Below, one piece after another: positions 1 through 8,699 of a stretch of DNA of 64,000 nucleotides (its first letter is position 1; every line of letters begins with the position of its first letter). The notes under the pieces were generated by a model that was not told where the DNA came from, ran no database searches, and was given only the letters and a program-made list of their open reading frames with translations. The stretch lies in the NCBI GenBank assembly GCA_017561715.1, contig JAFZBN010000021.1, positions 62,001 through 126,000 on the forward strand, in the 5' to 3' direction. Origin of the DNA: Clostridiales bacterium (lineage in GTDB: Bacteria; Bacillota; Clostridia; Saccharofermentanales; Saccharofermentanaceae). The position numbers were made by a program, and so were the translations under genes.

Positions 1-238
1 CATTTACAATCTCGGAACAGGACATGGTTACAGTGTTCTGGATATCGTTCATGCTTTTGAAAAAGCCAATAACGTAACTATTCCTTATCAGATCACGGAT
101 CGACGTCCCGGTGATATCGCGTCCTGTTATTCGGATCCTTCCAAGGCGGAAAAAGAACTGGGATGGAAGGCAAGATACGATCTTGAGAAGATGTGCAAAG
201 ACTCTTATAACTTTGTTTGCAAGAGTGTCCTGAAATAA
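1..238 (+). CDS. galE: UDP-glucose 4-epimerase, C-terminal part
   Basis: Only the last 78 codons are present; the gene enters from the left edge in the frame that begins at base 2. The frame opens with [14 protein letters not shown] and carries [16 protein letters not shown] followed by a KELGW box, which are conserved near the C-terminus of GalE-type short-chain dehydrogenases. GalE interconverts UDP-glucose and UDP-galactose (or the N-acetyl forms) in the cytoplasm with bound NAD. Its position just before a polysaccharide locus suggests it supplies galactose-type donors to it, although a tRNA gene with its own promoter lies between. Substrate preference cannot be read from this fragment. 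Confidence 0.85.
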   Translation, partial: IYNLGTGHGYSVLDIVHAFEKANNVTIPYQITDRRPGDIASCYSDPSKAEKELGWKARYDLEKMCKDSYNFVCKSVLK

Positions 239-271
239 GCCTATATCCGATATCAACGTTCTTTTTCCGGT

Positions 272-300
272 TTGACACGCTGATATGGGTATGCTAATAT
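272..300 (+). promoter_or_regulatory. Promoter of the tRNA-Leu gene
   Basis: A perfect -35 box TTGACA (272-277) is separated by 17 bases from TAATAT (295-300). The expected start of transcription is about ten bases before the mature tRNA. This is a strong SigA-type promoter, fitting a stable RNA gene. Confidence 0.75.
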
Positions 301-315
301 AATTTTCGCTATTTC

Positions 316-400
316 GGGGTTGTGGCGGAATGGCAGACGCAGCAGACTCAAAATCTGCCGACCTTAAATCGTATGGGTTCAAGTCCCATCAGCCCCACCA
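316..400 (+). tRNA. tRNA-Leu (anticodon CAA)
   Basis: The 85-base sequence folds as a class II tRNA. The acceptor arm GGGGTTG pairs with CAGCCCC, the discriminator is A and the CCA tail is encoded. The anticodon arm is GCAGA-CTCAAAA-TCTGC, giving anticodon CAA, which reads UUG. A long variable arm and the T-arm with GGTTCAAGTCC follow. The A discriminator matches the TGGT of the leucine T-box found upstream of leuA later in this window. Confidence 0.95.
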
Positions 401-419
401 TATTGTTATTTTGCAATAG

Positions 420-446
420 AATCACCCTATCACGGGTGATTTTATT
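420..446 (+). terminator. Intrinsic terminator after tRNA-Leu
   Basis: AATCACCC pairs with GGGTGATT around a six-base loop and is followed by TTTATT. It closes the tRNA transcription unit before the polysaccharide locus. Confidence 0.8.
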
Positions 447-480
447 GTATTTATAGTAAGTACACAATTTCAGACATGAT

Positions 481-489
481 TGATATAAT
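481..489 (+). promoter_or_regulatory. Extended -10 promoter of the polysaccharide locus
   Basis: TGA followed directly by a perfect TATAAT forms an extended -10 element. The best -35 match is TACACA at 461-466 with 17-base spacing, which is only four of six. It sits about 45 bases before the first gene of the locus and after the tRNA terminator, so it is the likely main promoter. Confidence 0.55.
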
Positions 490-533
490 GATTCTAAACT
501 AGGTTATTAGGCGTTTTATGCCAACGAGGTACC

Positions 534-1856
534 ATGGAAAAAAGAGTTATCAAGTTCAGTCCGCCGGATATCACAGAAGCTGAAATCGCAGAGGTTGTAG
601 AGGCTCTCCGCAGTGGCTGGATCACAACAGGTCCCAGAACGAAATTACTTGAGAGAAGACTTGCCGCATATATTGAAACAGGCAAAAACGATGTCGACGT
701 GGATTCAGATCCGGATCGTTGGAGCAATCGTGTTGTTTGCCTGAATTCCGCAACTGCCGCTGAAGAACTGAATCTTCGCATTCTCGGTGTTACCGAGGGG
801 GATGAAGTGCTTGTTCCGTCGTATACATACTCCGCGTCCGCGTCTGCCGCGATCCACTGCGGTGCTACCGTAAAGTTTGTCGATATCGTAAAAGACGGCG
901 ATCCGGTAACTCACATGCCGGAAATGGATTATGACAAGCTCGGTGAGCTGATCACGGAAAAGACAAAAGCCATTGTCTGCGTGGATCTTGCGGGTATTGT
1001 CTGTGACTACGAAAAAGTCTTTAAAGTCGTTGAAGAGAAGAAAGCGTTATTCCGTCCGATCGAGCCGAACGGTGAGCCGCTTCACGATTTTTCTTCCCGT
1101 ATTCAGAAAGCTCTCGGACGTGTCGCAGTAGTCTCTGACTGCGCACATGGATTAGGCGGAAGCAGAATCTTCGAAGGCTCGGTTAAATACTGTGGTGCTC
1201 TTGCTGATTTTACGGGATTTAGTTTCCATGCCGTAAAAAACTTTACGACGGCTGAAGGCGGTGCTGCTACATGGAAAGAGATCCCCGGTATCGATAACGC
1301 AGAGATCTATAAATTCTTCCAGCTTCTGAGCCTTCATGGCCAGAATAAGGACGCTCTTGCCAAGACAAAGGTCGGTGTCTGGGAATATGACATCATCGGC
1401 CCTTGGTATAAGTGCAACATGACGGACATCATGGCGGCGATCGGACTGCGTCAGCTCGATCGTTATGTTGGTCTTTTGGAACGCCGTTCCGAGATCATTG
1501 CAAAATATGATGCTCTCTGTGACGAGCTCGGTATTTCCCATCTGATCCATCACACGGAAGATATCAGCAGTTCGAATCACCTCTATCTGATGAGGATCCC
1601 GGATATCAGTGAAGAAGACAGAAACAAGATCATCGAGCAGCTCGCGCTTCGAGGTGTGACCACAAACGTTCACTACAAGCCGCTTCCGATGATGACCGCT
1701 TATAAGAATCTCGGATGGGATATCAAGGATTTCCCGAATGCTTTCGATTACTATCACAATCTGATCACTTTACCGCTTCATACATTGCTTACCGATGAAG
1801 ATGTCGAGTATATCTGTGAGAACCTTCGTGAAGTAATCAATGAATTCAAAAGATAA
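534..1856 (+). CDS. DegT/DnrJ/EryC1-family sugar aminotransferase
   Basis: This 440-residue protein is a fold-type I PLP enzyme of the nucleotide-sugar aminotransferase family. It has the family's N-terminal substrate region (SGWITTGP), a central VSDCAHGLGG segment with the PLP-contacting Asp, and the Schiff-base lysine in FSFHAVKNFTTAEGG near residue 236. It is longer than the usual 370-390 residues because of an insert around residues 160-195. Such enzymes move an amino group from glutamate to a keto-sugar nucleotide. It starts the locus and lies just before an initiating transferase, so it may make the first amino sugar; the 4-keto substrate and its dehydratase are not visible here. The ATG follows an AACGAGG ribosome site. 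Confidence 0.85.
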   Translation: MEKRVIKFSPPDITEAEIAEVVEALRSGWITTGPRTKLLERRLAAYIETGKNDVDVDSDPDRWSNRVVCLNSATAAEELNLRILGVTEGDEVLVPSYTYSASASAAIHCGATVKFVDIVKDGDPVTHMPEMDYDKLGELITEKTKAIVCVDLAGIVCDYEKVFKVVEEKKALFRPIEPNGEPLHDFSSRIQKALGRVAVVSDCAHGLGGSRIFEGSVKYCGALADFTGFSFHAVKNFTTAEGGAATWKEIPGIDNAEIYKFFQLLSLHGQNKDALAKTKVGVWEYDIIGPWYKCNMTDIMAAIGLRQLDRYVGLLERRSEIIAKYDALCDELGISHLIHHTEDISSSNHLYLMRIPDISEEDRNKIIEQLALRGVTTNVHYKPLPMMTAYKNLGWDIKDFPNAFDYYHNLITLPLHTLLTDEDVEYICENLREVINEFKR

Positions 1857-1902
1857 CGGGCAAAGAGGCTTTAACAAACATATCTGACTGGGGATTAATA
1901 GG

Positions 1903-2601
1903 ATGATGTTAAGAAAATGGGAAGCGATACCTGAATTCATGCGAACACCTGAAGTTCGTGAATATTGGGATATCCTTCGTAAGAAAAGATTTCAGCTTTT
2001 CCTGAAGCGAGTCTTCGATTTTCTGATTGCACTCATCATGTTGATCCTTCTTTTGATTCCGATGCTTATTATCGCCATTCTGATCAAAGCCGACTCTGAA
2101 GGTCCGGTGCTTTACCGTCAGGAGCGCGTAACCACATACGGCAAGCATTTCCGTATCCATAAATTCAGAACAATGGTCAATAATGCCGATAAGAAAGGTT
2201 CTGTCGTAACTGTCGATAACGACAGTCGAATCACGAAGATCGGAAGCAAGCTTCGCGGACTTCGTCTCGATGAACTTCCGCAGCTTATCGATGTTCTTAT
2301 TGGCGATATGTCTTTTGTCGGCACCCGACCGGAAGCAGTGAAGTATGTAGACCGTTATATCCCTGAATTTAACTCCACACTGCTGATGCCTGCAGGTATT
2401 ACTTCTGAGGCAAGTATCCGTTACAAGGATGAAGACAAACTTCTCAAAGATACAACGAATGTTGATGACGTATATGTTGAGCAGATCCTGCCGGCTAAGA
2501 TGAAATGGAATCTCGAATCGATTCGCAGATTCAGTTTCGGTCGTGATATTTTGACTATGTTCCGGACAGTTGCCGCTGTTTTGGGGAAGGAGTATAAATG
2601 A
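1903..2601 (+). CDS. Polyprenyl-phosphate sugar-1-phosphate transferase (initiating glycosyl transferase)
   Basis: The 232 residues match the small monotopic phosphoglycosyl transferase family (PglC/WcaJ catalytic domain). An N-terminal hydrophobic helix at about residues 24-46 is followed by SEGPVLYRQERV, the catalytic region with KFRTM, and LRLDELPQLIDVLIGDMSFVGTRPE. These enzymes start glycan assembly at the cytoplasmic face by loading a sugar-1-phosphate onto undecaprenyl phosphate. The short form without the extra WcaJ-type membrane domain is typical of PglC-like enzymes acting on amino sugars. The start has GGGGA eight bases upstream. It overlaps the next glycosyltransferase by four bases, so the two are probably translationally coupled. 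Confidence 0.92.
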   Translation: MMLRKWEAIPEFMRTPEVREYWDILRKKRFQLFLKRVFDFLIALIMLILLLIPMLIIAILIKADSEGPVLYRQERVTTYGKHFRIHKFRTMVNNADKKGSVVTVDNDSRITKIGSKLRGLRLDELPQLIDVLIGDMSFVGTRPEAVKYVDRYIPEFNSTLLMPAGITSEASIRYKDEDKLLKDTTNVDDVYVEQILPAKMKWNLESIRRFSFGRDILTMFRTVAAVLGKEYK

Positions 2602-3833
2602 ATATCCTGTATATTGAGCATTATGCCGGATCACCTGAGATGGGTATGGAATTCCGTCCATACTATCTGGCACGTGAATGGGTAAAGCAGGGACATAAAG
2701 TGGCTATGATCGCCGGTGACTATTCGCATCTACGTAAGAAGAACCCGACAGTAGACCATGATATGCAGAAAGAAACGATCGACGGTATTGATTACTACTG
2801 GCTGAAAACGGGCGAGTATTCCGGTAACGGCGCGAAAAGAGCCATGACCATGCTTCGTTTCTGCAGAAAGCTTCGCAAGTGGAAGAAGTGGATCGTGAAT
2901 GAGATCAAACCGGATGTGGTCATTTCGTCATCCACATATCCGATCGACTCGATCCCGGCAAGCAAGATCGCAAAAAAAGCAAATAAGGCCAAGCATATTC
3001 ATGAAGTGCATGATATGTGGCCGTCTACACTTATTGAGATCGGCGGAATGCCGAAATGGAATCCTTTTGTAGTTGTTATGCAGTATGGTGAGAACTACGC
3101 CTATAAGCATGCTGACAAGGTTGTTTCGCTCCTTGAATACTCAAAGGATTACATGGTCTCTCATGGATTGAAGCCTGAAAAGTTCAACTGCATTCCGAAC
3201 GGTATCGTTATCGAGGAATGGGAGTCCCCCAAGGAGCTTCCGGCTGAGCACCAGGCGCTTTTCAAGAAGCTGAAGGAGGAGAATAAGTATGTCGTCGGAT
3301 ATTTCGGTGGTCATGCACTTTCCAACTGCCTGGAAACTCTTCTCGACGCGGCAAAGAAGATGAACGGTGTCAGCGAGTATTCGGATGTACATATCGTTCT
3401 GGTCGGTGATGGTGTGACAAAGGAACAGCTGATGAAGGACGCCGAAGCAGCTAAACTCACGAATATAAGTTTCCTTCCGCCGATCGTAAAGACGGCAGTT
3501 CCGACTCTGACGGAAAACTTCGACTGTGTTTATATCGGAGCGATCGATTCTCCGCTTTATCGTTTCGGCGTCTGCATGAATAAGATGTTCGACGGCATGA
3601 TGGCCGGTAAACCGATCATCTTTGCGATCAATGCTCCGCCGACGCTTGTAGAGCGTACCGGATGCGGTCTGATCATTAAACCGGAAGATCCTGACGCGAT
3701 CGTCGAAGCCATTTCGAAAATGCGTTCCATGGATAATGAGGAAAGAGAGAAGATGGGCCGTAAGGGAAAAGAAGAAGTTCTTAACGGATACACTTATGAA
3801 AAACTTGCAGAAAAGTTCTCTGAACTCTTCTAA
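2598..3833 (+). CDS. Glycosyltransferase family 4 (WbuB-like)
   Basis: This 411-residue GT-B enzyme has an N-terminal acceptor domain starting MNILYIEHYAGSPEMG, resembling WbuB-type N-acetyl amino sugar transferases. A C-terminal donor domain contains VVGYFGGHALSN and the segment FGVCMNKMFDGMMAGKPII near residues 320-341, the equivalent of the donor-binding E-x7-E region. It presumably adds the second sugar to the lipid-linked primer made by the overlapping upstream gene. The start overlaps the previous stop as ATGA. Donor and linkage cannot be told from the sequence. Confidence 0.85.
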   Translation: MNILYIEHYAGSPEMGMEFRPYYLAREWVKQGHKVAMIAGDYSHLRKKNPTVDHDMQKETIDGIDYYWLKTGEYSGNGAKRAMTMLRFCRKLRKWKKWIVNEIKPDVVISSSTYPIDSIPASKIAKKANKAKHIHEVHDMWPSTLIEIGGMPKWNPFVVVMQYGENYAYKHADKVVSLLEYSKDYMVSHGLKPEKFNCIPNGIVIEEWESPKELPAEHQALFKKLKEENKYVVGYFGGHALSNCLETLLDAAKKMNGVSEYSDVHIVLVGDGVTKEQLMKDAEAAKLTNISFLPPIVKTAVPTLTENFDCVYIGAIDSPLYRFGVCMNKMFDGMMAGKPIIFAINAPPTLVERTGCGLIIKPEDPDAIVEAISKMRSMDNEEREKMGRKGKEEVLNGYTYEKLAEKFSELF

Positions 3834-3863
3834 ATTTGGCTATTCTATGGTATAGGCAACAGG

Positions 3864-3892
3864 TTTACTTATAATATAAGTTAGTGTAAAAT
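3864..3892 (+). promoter_or_regulatory. Probable internal promoter before the sugar oxidoreductase
   Basis: TTTACT (3864-3869) and TAAAAT (3887-3892) are spaced by 17 bases in an AT-rich 135-base gap. This would start a second transcript covering the diamino-uronate genes. Confidence 0.45.
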
Positions 3893-3923
3893 TTGACAGA
3901 TGATATATTGAAACGCTTGAAAT

Positions 3924-3952
3924 TAGTACATTAGAACGAAATGGATGTACTA
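3924..3952 (+). repeat. Inverted repeat in the leader of the sugar oxidoreductase gene
   Basis: TAGTACAT and ATGTACTA form a perfect eight-base inverted repeat separated by 13 bases, ending just before the AGGAAAGGA ribosome site. It could be an operator or an RNA hairpin affecting initiation. It has no T-tract, so it is not an intrinsic terminator. Confidence 0.4.
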
Positions 3953-3968
3953 GGAAAGGAATAACAAT

Positions 3969-5039
3969 ATGAAATATGCACTTATCGGATGCGGACGTAT
4001 CAGCCCCAACCACATTGAGGCAGCTAAGAACAACAAGCTTGAGTTTGTTGCCATGTGTGACATCGATCCTGAGGTAATGAAGGAAAAGTCGGAGAAATTC
4101 GATCTTGCTGATGTCAAGAAGTACACAGATTACCATGAATTACTTGAGAACGAGAAGCCGGAGCTCGTTGCTATCGCTACAGAATCCGGTAAGCACGCTG
4201 CTATCGCTCTCGATTGTATCGCAGCCGGTTGCAATGTCATCATTGAAAAACCGATCGCACTTTCCATCGCTGATGCACAGGCTATCGTGGATGCCGGTAA
4301 GAAAGCCGGTGTCGTTGTCTGCGCTAACCACCAGAACCGTTTCAACAAATCCGTTCAGTATATTCGTAAAGCACTTGAAGAAGGCCGTTTCGGTAAGCTT
4401 TCCCATGGTGCGGCTCACGTTCGCTGGAACCGTGGCAAGAGCTACTATGATCAGGCTCCGTGGCGTGGAACATGGGCTCAGGACGGCGGATGCCTTATGA
4501 ACCAGTGCATTCATAACATCGACCTTCTCCGTTGGATGATGGGCGATGACATCGATGAAGTTATGGCTTACACAGATCAGCTCCAGCACAATTACCTTGA
4601 GGCAGAAGACCTCGGTATGGCTATCGTTAAGTTCTCCAACGGTTCTTACGGTCTGATCGAAGGTACAACAAACGTATTCCCGAAGAACCTCGAAGAAACA
4701 CTCTATCTCTTCGGTGAAAAGGGTACAGCTAAGGCTGCCGGTACTTCCGATAACATTATCGAAGAGTGGCGTTTCGCCGACGAACTCGACAACTCTGAGG
4801 AAGTCAAAGAGCAGTTCAGCGAGAATCCGCCGAATGTTTACGGTTTCGGCCACACTCCGCTTTATGCCGACGTTATCGACGCTATCAAGACAGGCAGAGC
4901 TCCGCTTGTTGATGCTGAAGCAGGTAAGCGTGCTCTCGAGCTCGTTCTTGCTATCTATAAGTCTGCTGCTGAGCACCGTCCGGTCAAACTTCCGCTCGAT
5001 GAGTGCAGCACAATGGATTTCGTAGGTCGTTTTAACTAA
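3969..5039 (+). CDS. Gfo/Idh/MocA-family NAD-dependent sugar oxidoreductase (WlbA/WbpB-like)
   Basis: The 356-residue protein starts with a Rossmann fold (MKYALIGCGRISPNH) and has the family signature IIEKPIALS near residue 92, where the EKP lysine contacts the cofactor and substrate. The C-terminal alpha/beta domain holds RGTWAQDGGCLMNQCIHNIDLLRW, with the conserved His-Asn-Ile-Asp. WlbA/WbpB enzymes oxidise C3 of UDP-N-acetyl-glucosaminuronic acid. The UDP-sugar 6-dehydrogenase directly downstream would make that substrate, and WbpE- and WbpD-like enzymes follow, so this is the better candidate of the two oxidoreductases for the WlbA step. The other lies about 2.6 kb downstream. Confidence 0.8.
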   Translation: MKYALIGCGRISPNHIEAAKNNKLEFVAMCDIDPEVMKEKSEKFDLADVKKYTDYHELLENEKPELVAIATESGKHAAIALDCIAAGCNVIIEKPIALSIADAQAIVDAGKKAGVVVCANHQNRFNKSVQYIRKALEEGRFGKLSHGAAHVRWNRGKSYYDQAPWRGTWAQDGGCLMNQCIHNIDLLRWMMGDDIDEVMAYTDQLQHNYLEAEDLGMAIVKFSNGSYGLIEGTTNVFPKNLEETLYLFGEKGTAKAAGTSDNIIEEWRFADELDNSEEVKEQFSENPPNVYGFGHTPLYADVIDAIKTGRAPLVDAEAGKRALELVLAIYKSAAEHRPVKLPLDECSTMDFVGRFN

Positions 5040-5054
5040 AAGGAGTTGATCGTT

Positions 5055-6383
5055 ATGGAGTTTAATAACATTTATCAAGGTCTTATCTCTGGAAATGAAA
5101 AGCTTTGCCTGGTCGGTCTCGGTTATGTCGGTATGCCGATCGCAGTAGAATTCGCAAAGCACATTAAAGTAATCGGATTCGATATTAATAAGAAAAGAGT
5201 AGAAGAGTACCAGAACGGTATCGACGCTACAAACGAAGTCGGTGAGGCAATCAAGGATACAACCGTTGAGTTCACCGCAGATCCGACAAAGATCAAAGAG
5301 GCCAAGTTTATTGTTGTTGCCGTACCGACTCCTGTTAACGACGATAACAGCCCGGACCTTCGTCCTGTAGAAGGCGCTTCCAGAACCGTAGGTCAGAACC
5401 TGGCTCCGGGATCCATCGTAGTATTTGAATCCACAGTATATCCGGGTGTTACAGAGGATGTTTGTGTACCGATCATTGAAAAAGAGTCCGGCCTGAAGTG
5501 CGGCGTTGACTGGAAGATCGGTTACAGCCCTGAGCGTATCAATCCGGGTGACCGTGTTCATACACTGACAAACATCCGCAAGGTCGTTTCCGGTATGGAC
5601 GCTGAATCTGCAAACGAGATCAAGAAGGTATACGATATCGTTATCAAGGCCGGTACTTTCCCGGTATCCAACATTAAGACAGCTGAAGCGGTTAAGGTCG
5701 TTGAGAACAGCCAGCGCGACATCAACATCGCTTTCATGAACGAGATCGCGATCATCTGCGATAAGCTTAAGATCGATACAGACGAAGTTCTCGCAGGCAT
5801 GAATACCAAGTGGAACGCTCTCGGTTTTAAGCCGGGTCTCGTTGGTGGTCACTGCATCGGTGTTGACCCGTACTATCTTACCAATGTTTCCGAAAAGCTC
5901 GGTTATCACAGCCAGATCATCCTTAACGGCCGTCAGGTAAATGACTCCATGGGTGCTTTCGTAGCGGATGCGGCGATCAAGGAAATGATCGAAGCCGGAA
6001 TGGCTCCGAAAAAGGCAACTGTCGTTATCAAGGGCCTCACATTTAAGGAGAACTGCCCGGATACAAGAAACAGTAAAGTTGTTGATATCGTTAAGAGACT
6101 TCGTGAATATGACATCGACCCGATCGTTACAGACTCCTGGGCGGATCCGGTCGTAGCAGAGCACGAGTACGGCATCCAGCTTACTCCGGAAGAAAATGTT
6201 CCGAAGGCAGACTGCGTGATCGTTGCCGTAGGCCATAACGAATACCGCTCTATGTCCATGATGAAGCTCAAGTCCCTGTTCAAGGATGAACTGAAAGACG
6301 AAGAGAAAGTTCTCATCGATGTTAAGAGCCTTTACAGAATGGATGAATTGAAAGCTTCGGGAATGAGGTTCTGGAGACTGTAA
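5055..6383 (+). CDS. UDP-N-acetyl-hexosamine 6-dehydrogenase (WbpA/WbpO/TviB type)
   Basis: The 442 residues show the three-domain UDP-sugar dehydrogenase layout. An N-terminal NAD fold has LVGLGYVGMPIAVEF near residues 19-33, the centre has VAVPTPVNDDNSPDL and VFESTVYPGVTED, and the catalytic cysteine lies in VGGHCIGVDPYYL near residue 266. The VGGHCIGVDPYYL form is typical of enzymes acting on UDP-GlcNAc, UDP-GalNAc or UDP-ManNAc rather than UDP-glucose. It oxidises C6 to a uronic acid, the first step toward the diamino-uronate made by neighbours. I chose the ATG ten bases after AGGAG; an in-frame TTG nine bases earlier overlaps that ribosome site and is unlikely. Confidence 0.9.
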   Translation: MEFNNIYQGLISGNEKLCLVGLGYVGMPIAVEFAKHIKVIGFDINKKRVEEYQNGIDATNEVGEAIKDTTVEFTADPTKIKEAKFIVVAVPTPVNDDNSPDLRPVEGASRTVGQNLAPGSIVVFESTVYPGVTEDVCVPIIEKESGLKCGVDWKIGYSPERINPGDRVHTLTNIRKVVSGMDAESANEIKKVYDIVIKAGTFPVSNIKTAEAVKVVENSQRDINIAFMNEIAIICDKLKIDTDEVLAGMNTKWNALGFKPGLVGGHCIGVDPYYLTNVSEKLGYHSQIILNGRQVNDSMGAFVADAAIKEMIEAGMAPKKATVVIKGLTFKENCPDTRNSKVVDIVKRLREYDIDPIVTDSWADPVVAEHEYGIQLTPEENVPKADCVIVAVGHNEYRSMSMMKLKSLFKDELKDEEKVLIDVKSLYRMDELKASGMRFWRL

Positions 6384-6387
6384 TTTA

Positions 6388-7689
6388 ATGGATTCGACTG
6401 CAAAACATGACGGCAAAGTGTTAGCAGGATTGGTTCTGATCTTTGTTGCATTTGCCTCCATAATTCCGGACATCGGATTCCGAATAACGACGATGGGGTT
6501 CGTTTGGACACTCTATCGTTTCGTTATCCCGGCTTCTTTGGTCTTTGCTTTTGTGCTTTGCGAAGGGAAGAGTCTTGTTAAAAAGTCGTCTATGACGTTT
6601 TACATGACAATGTTTATGGGATTTTGGGTCATCTATGGAATTGCGCTCCTTCTGATATCACGATATTCCGACAAACATGCCGGTTTTATCGAACTTCTGG
6701 CATTGGCTAACGGCTTCTTTGTATTTGTGATCATCGGAATGATCGGTATCACCGAAGACGGCTTTCAAAAGATTTCCAAGGCGATCGTGTTTTCTCTGAA
6801 TGCGTTACTTGTTCTTGCATTCTTCGAGATCATCACTGCCAGACATCTTCCGACATCGTTCTTTTACGATACTAAGGCAAATGCCTATAACGGTATCAGT
6901 CCGCACGCGGCGACAGGCTTTCTATATAACGTCAATGACTTCAGTGCTATGATCACTTGTCTTTTCCCGGTCGTTCTCGTCTGCTGGAGATCAAAACTGC
7001 GCTGGATCACCATTTTGGCCATTATGGCAGTAAATATGGTAAACGACTCGACATCTTGCAATTTGGCGATCATTGCGTGTCTGATGTTCTATTTCATAAC
7101 AAATGACAAGATCGGGCAGGGAAGACGTTTTATTCGAAAAGCACTTGTCATCGGCGTTGCGCTGGTCGGAGCGTTCATAGTCCTTTTCGGGCAGTCGATC
7201 CTCGGTGGTCGAAATGATATACTCGGTGCCTTGTCCAGACAGGTGACCAATCTCAAGAACAGCAACGGTTCCCTTTGGAAGCGAGTAACGATCTACAAGG
7301 ATTCCGTATCGGCGTTTATCGGCAGCAAAGGCATCGGACTCGGGCCAAGCAGCTTTACGCCATACTTTACGAAGCACCCGTCCGCGTCGAATCTGGCCAA
7401 TCCGCATGCCGTGCTTGTGGAAATCTTGTTTGAGTATGGTATTATCATATTCGTTTGGTATGTCGGAATGATGGTTGCGATATTCAAAAAAGCACTGCAT
7501 TGTTATAATAGTGATAAAAATAGGGATAACAAAAAGCAGTTTATGATGATCATGATGATCGTGATCGTTTATATCTTCGTCGGATTTGCGCCGAGCGCTT
7601 TTCTGGGATATGCATATCAATGGCTGATACTGGCCCTTTGCTGTATCAGATTAGATATAACAAAAAACAGGAGGATTGAGTATGCTTAA
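6388..7689 (+). CDS. O-antigen polymerase/ligase-like membrane protein (Wzy)
   Basis: This 433-residue protein is mostly hydrophobic, with about ten to eleven predicted membrane helices. A long polar stretch near residues 275-345 contains SLWKRVTIYKDSVSAF and GIGLGPSSF, then ANPHAVLVEILFEYG, which matches the Wzy_C (O-antigen ligase) region, where the Pro-His is conserved. It also resembles TuaE-type proteins of Gram-positive teichuronic acid loci. The likely role is polymerising lipid-linked repeat units outside the membrane after flipping. It begins four bases after the dehydrogenase stop and overlaps the next gene by eight bases. Confidence 0.75.
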   Translation: MDSTAKHDGKVLAGLVLIFVAFASIIPDIGFRITTMGFVWTLYRFVIPASLVFAFVLCEGKSLVKKSSMTFYMTMFMGFWVIYGIALLLISRYSDKHAGFIELLALANGFFVFVIIGMIGITEDGFQKISKAIVFSLNALLVLAFFEIITARHLPTSFFYDTKANAYNGISPHAATGFLYNVNDFSAMITCLFPVVLVCWRSKLRWITILAIMAVNMVNDSTSCNLAIIACLMFYFITNDKIGQGRRFIRKALVIGVALVGAFIVLFGQSILGGRNDILGALSRQVTNLKNSNGSLWKRVTIYKDSVSAFIGSKGIGLGPSSFTPYFTKHPSASNLANPHAVLVEILFEYGIIIFVWYVGMMVAIFKKALHCYNSDKNRDNKKQFMMIMMIVIVYIFVGFAPSAFLGYAYQWLILALCCIRLDITKNRRIEYA

Positions 7690-8680
7690 CTTTGCACTTA
7701 TCGGATATGGTTATTGGGGACCGAACGTTGCCAGAAACCTTTACAAGAATAAGCAGATCGATTTCAAGTACATTTGCGATCTGAAGCAGGATCGTCTTGA
7801 TCTCGCTAAAGATCTTTACGCAAACGATGTTCAATATACACAGAGCTTTGACGAGGTCATCGCTGACGACAGTATCGATGCTGTCTGCCTGGCTGTTGAG
7901 ACAAGCGCTCACTTCGAACTTGGTAAGAGAGTTATCGAAGCCGGAAAAAACCTCTATGTTGAGAAGCCGTTTACAGATAACGTTGAGCAGGCTCGTGAAC
8001 TGAAGGCTCTTGCCGCAGAAAAAGGCGTTACGATCCACGTTGACCACATCATGATCTATCATCCGGCGATCATCAAGATCAAGGAGATCATGGATCGCGG
8101 CGAGCTCGGTGACATTATCTACATGGACTGCTCCAGAATGAACCTCGGTAAGGTTAAGAACGATGTCAGCGCTATGTGGGACCTAAGTGTTCACGATCTT
8201 TCCATTATCGATTATCTTTCCGACGGTGCAGAAGTACAGGCAGTAAGATCTATGGGCCGTATCATTTACAGCACAAGACCGTCCGTAACGTTCATTACCG
8301 CCGATTACGGCTCGTTTATCGCTAACATCAAAGCAAACTGGATCTCTCCGATCAAGGAAAGAAAACTTATCATTGCAGGTACCAAGAAGATGATCGTTTA
8401 CGATGATGTAGACGTTCTCAACAAGCTGATCGTTTACGATAAGGGCTTCGATGTTATTAAGTCCAGCGATCCGATCGAATATTCGGAGTTTGTCGTTAAG
8501 ACAAGAAGCGGCGACGCGATCATTCCGAAGCTTGAAGTCGGTGATGCTCTGTTTAACAGCCTTGAGCACTTCCGTCAGTGCATCATCGAGAAGAAAGAGT
8601 CCCTGTCCGGTCCGGATGCAGCTATCCGTGTTCTGACGGTTCTTGAAGAAGCAGATAAAAACATGATCGTATCTGAGTAA
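7682..8680 (+). CDS. Second Gfo/Idh/MocA-family oxidoreductase
   Basis: The 332 residues start LNFALIGYGYWGPNVARNL, a Rossmann fold of the subgroup with GYGYWGPN. VEKPFTDN near residue 93 is the EKP signature, and SAMWDLSVHDLSIIDYL supplies the conserved Asp-His pair of the second domain. Subgroup members often sit beside WbpD/WbpE-type genes, as here, so it may share or take over a redox step of the amino-sugar pathway. Its exact substrate is not evident. The ATG used has AGGAGG seven bases upstream; a TTG two codons earlier is less likely. The start lies inside the end of the upstream wzy-like gene. Confidence 0.8.
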   Translation: MLNFALIGYGYWGPNVARNLYKNKQIDFKYICDLKQDRLDLAKDLYANDVQYTQSFDEVIADDSIDAVCLAVETSAHFELGKRVIEAGKNLYVEKPFTDNVEQARELKALAAEKGVTIHVDHIMIYHPAIIKIKEIMDRGELGDIIYMDCSRMNLGKVKNDVSAMWDLSVHDLSIIDYLSDGAEVQAVRSMGRIIYSTRPSVTFITADYGSFIANIKANWISPIKERKLIIAGTKKMIVYDDVDVLNKLIVYDKGFDVIKSSDPIEYSEFVVKTRSGDAIIPKLEVGDALFNSLEHFRQCIIEKKESLSGPDAAIRVLTVLEEADKNMIVSE

Positions 8681-8699
8681 TACATAAGGAGAAGGAAAA

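Noticed and set aside
4140..6473. A 777-codon open frame on the minus strand.
   Set aside because: It lies opposite the sugar oxidoreductase and dehydrogenase genes, which have clear motifs and ribosome sites. The antisense translation has no recognisable domain.
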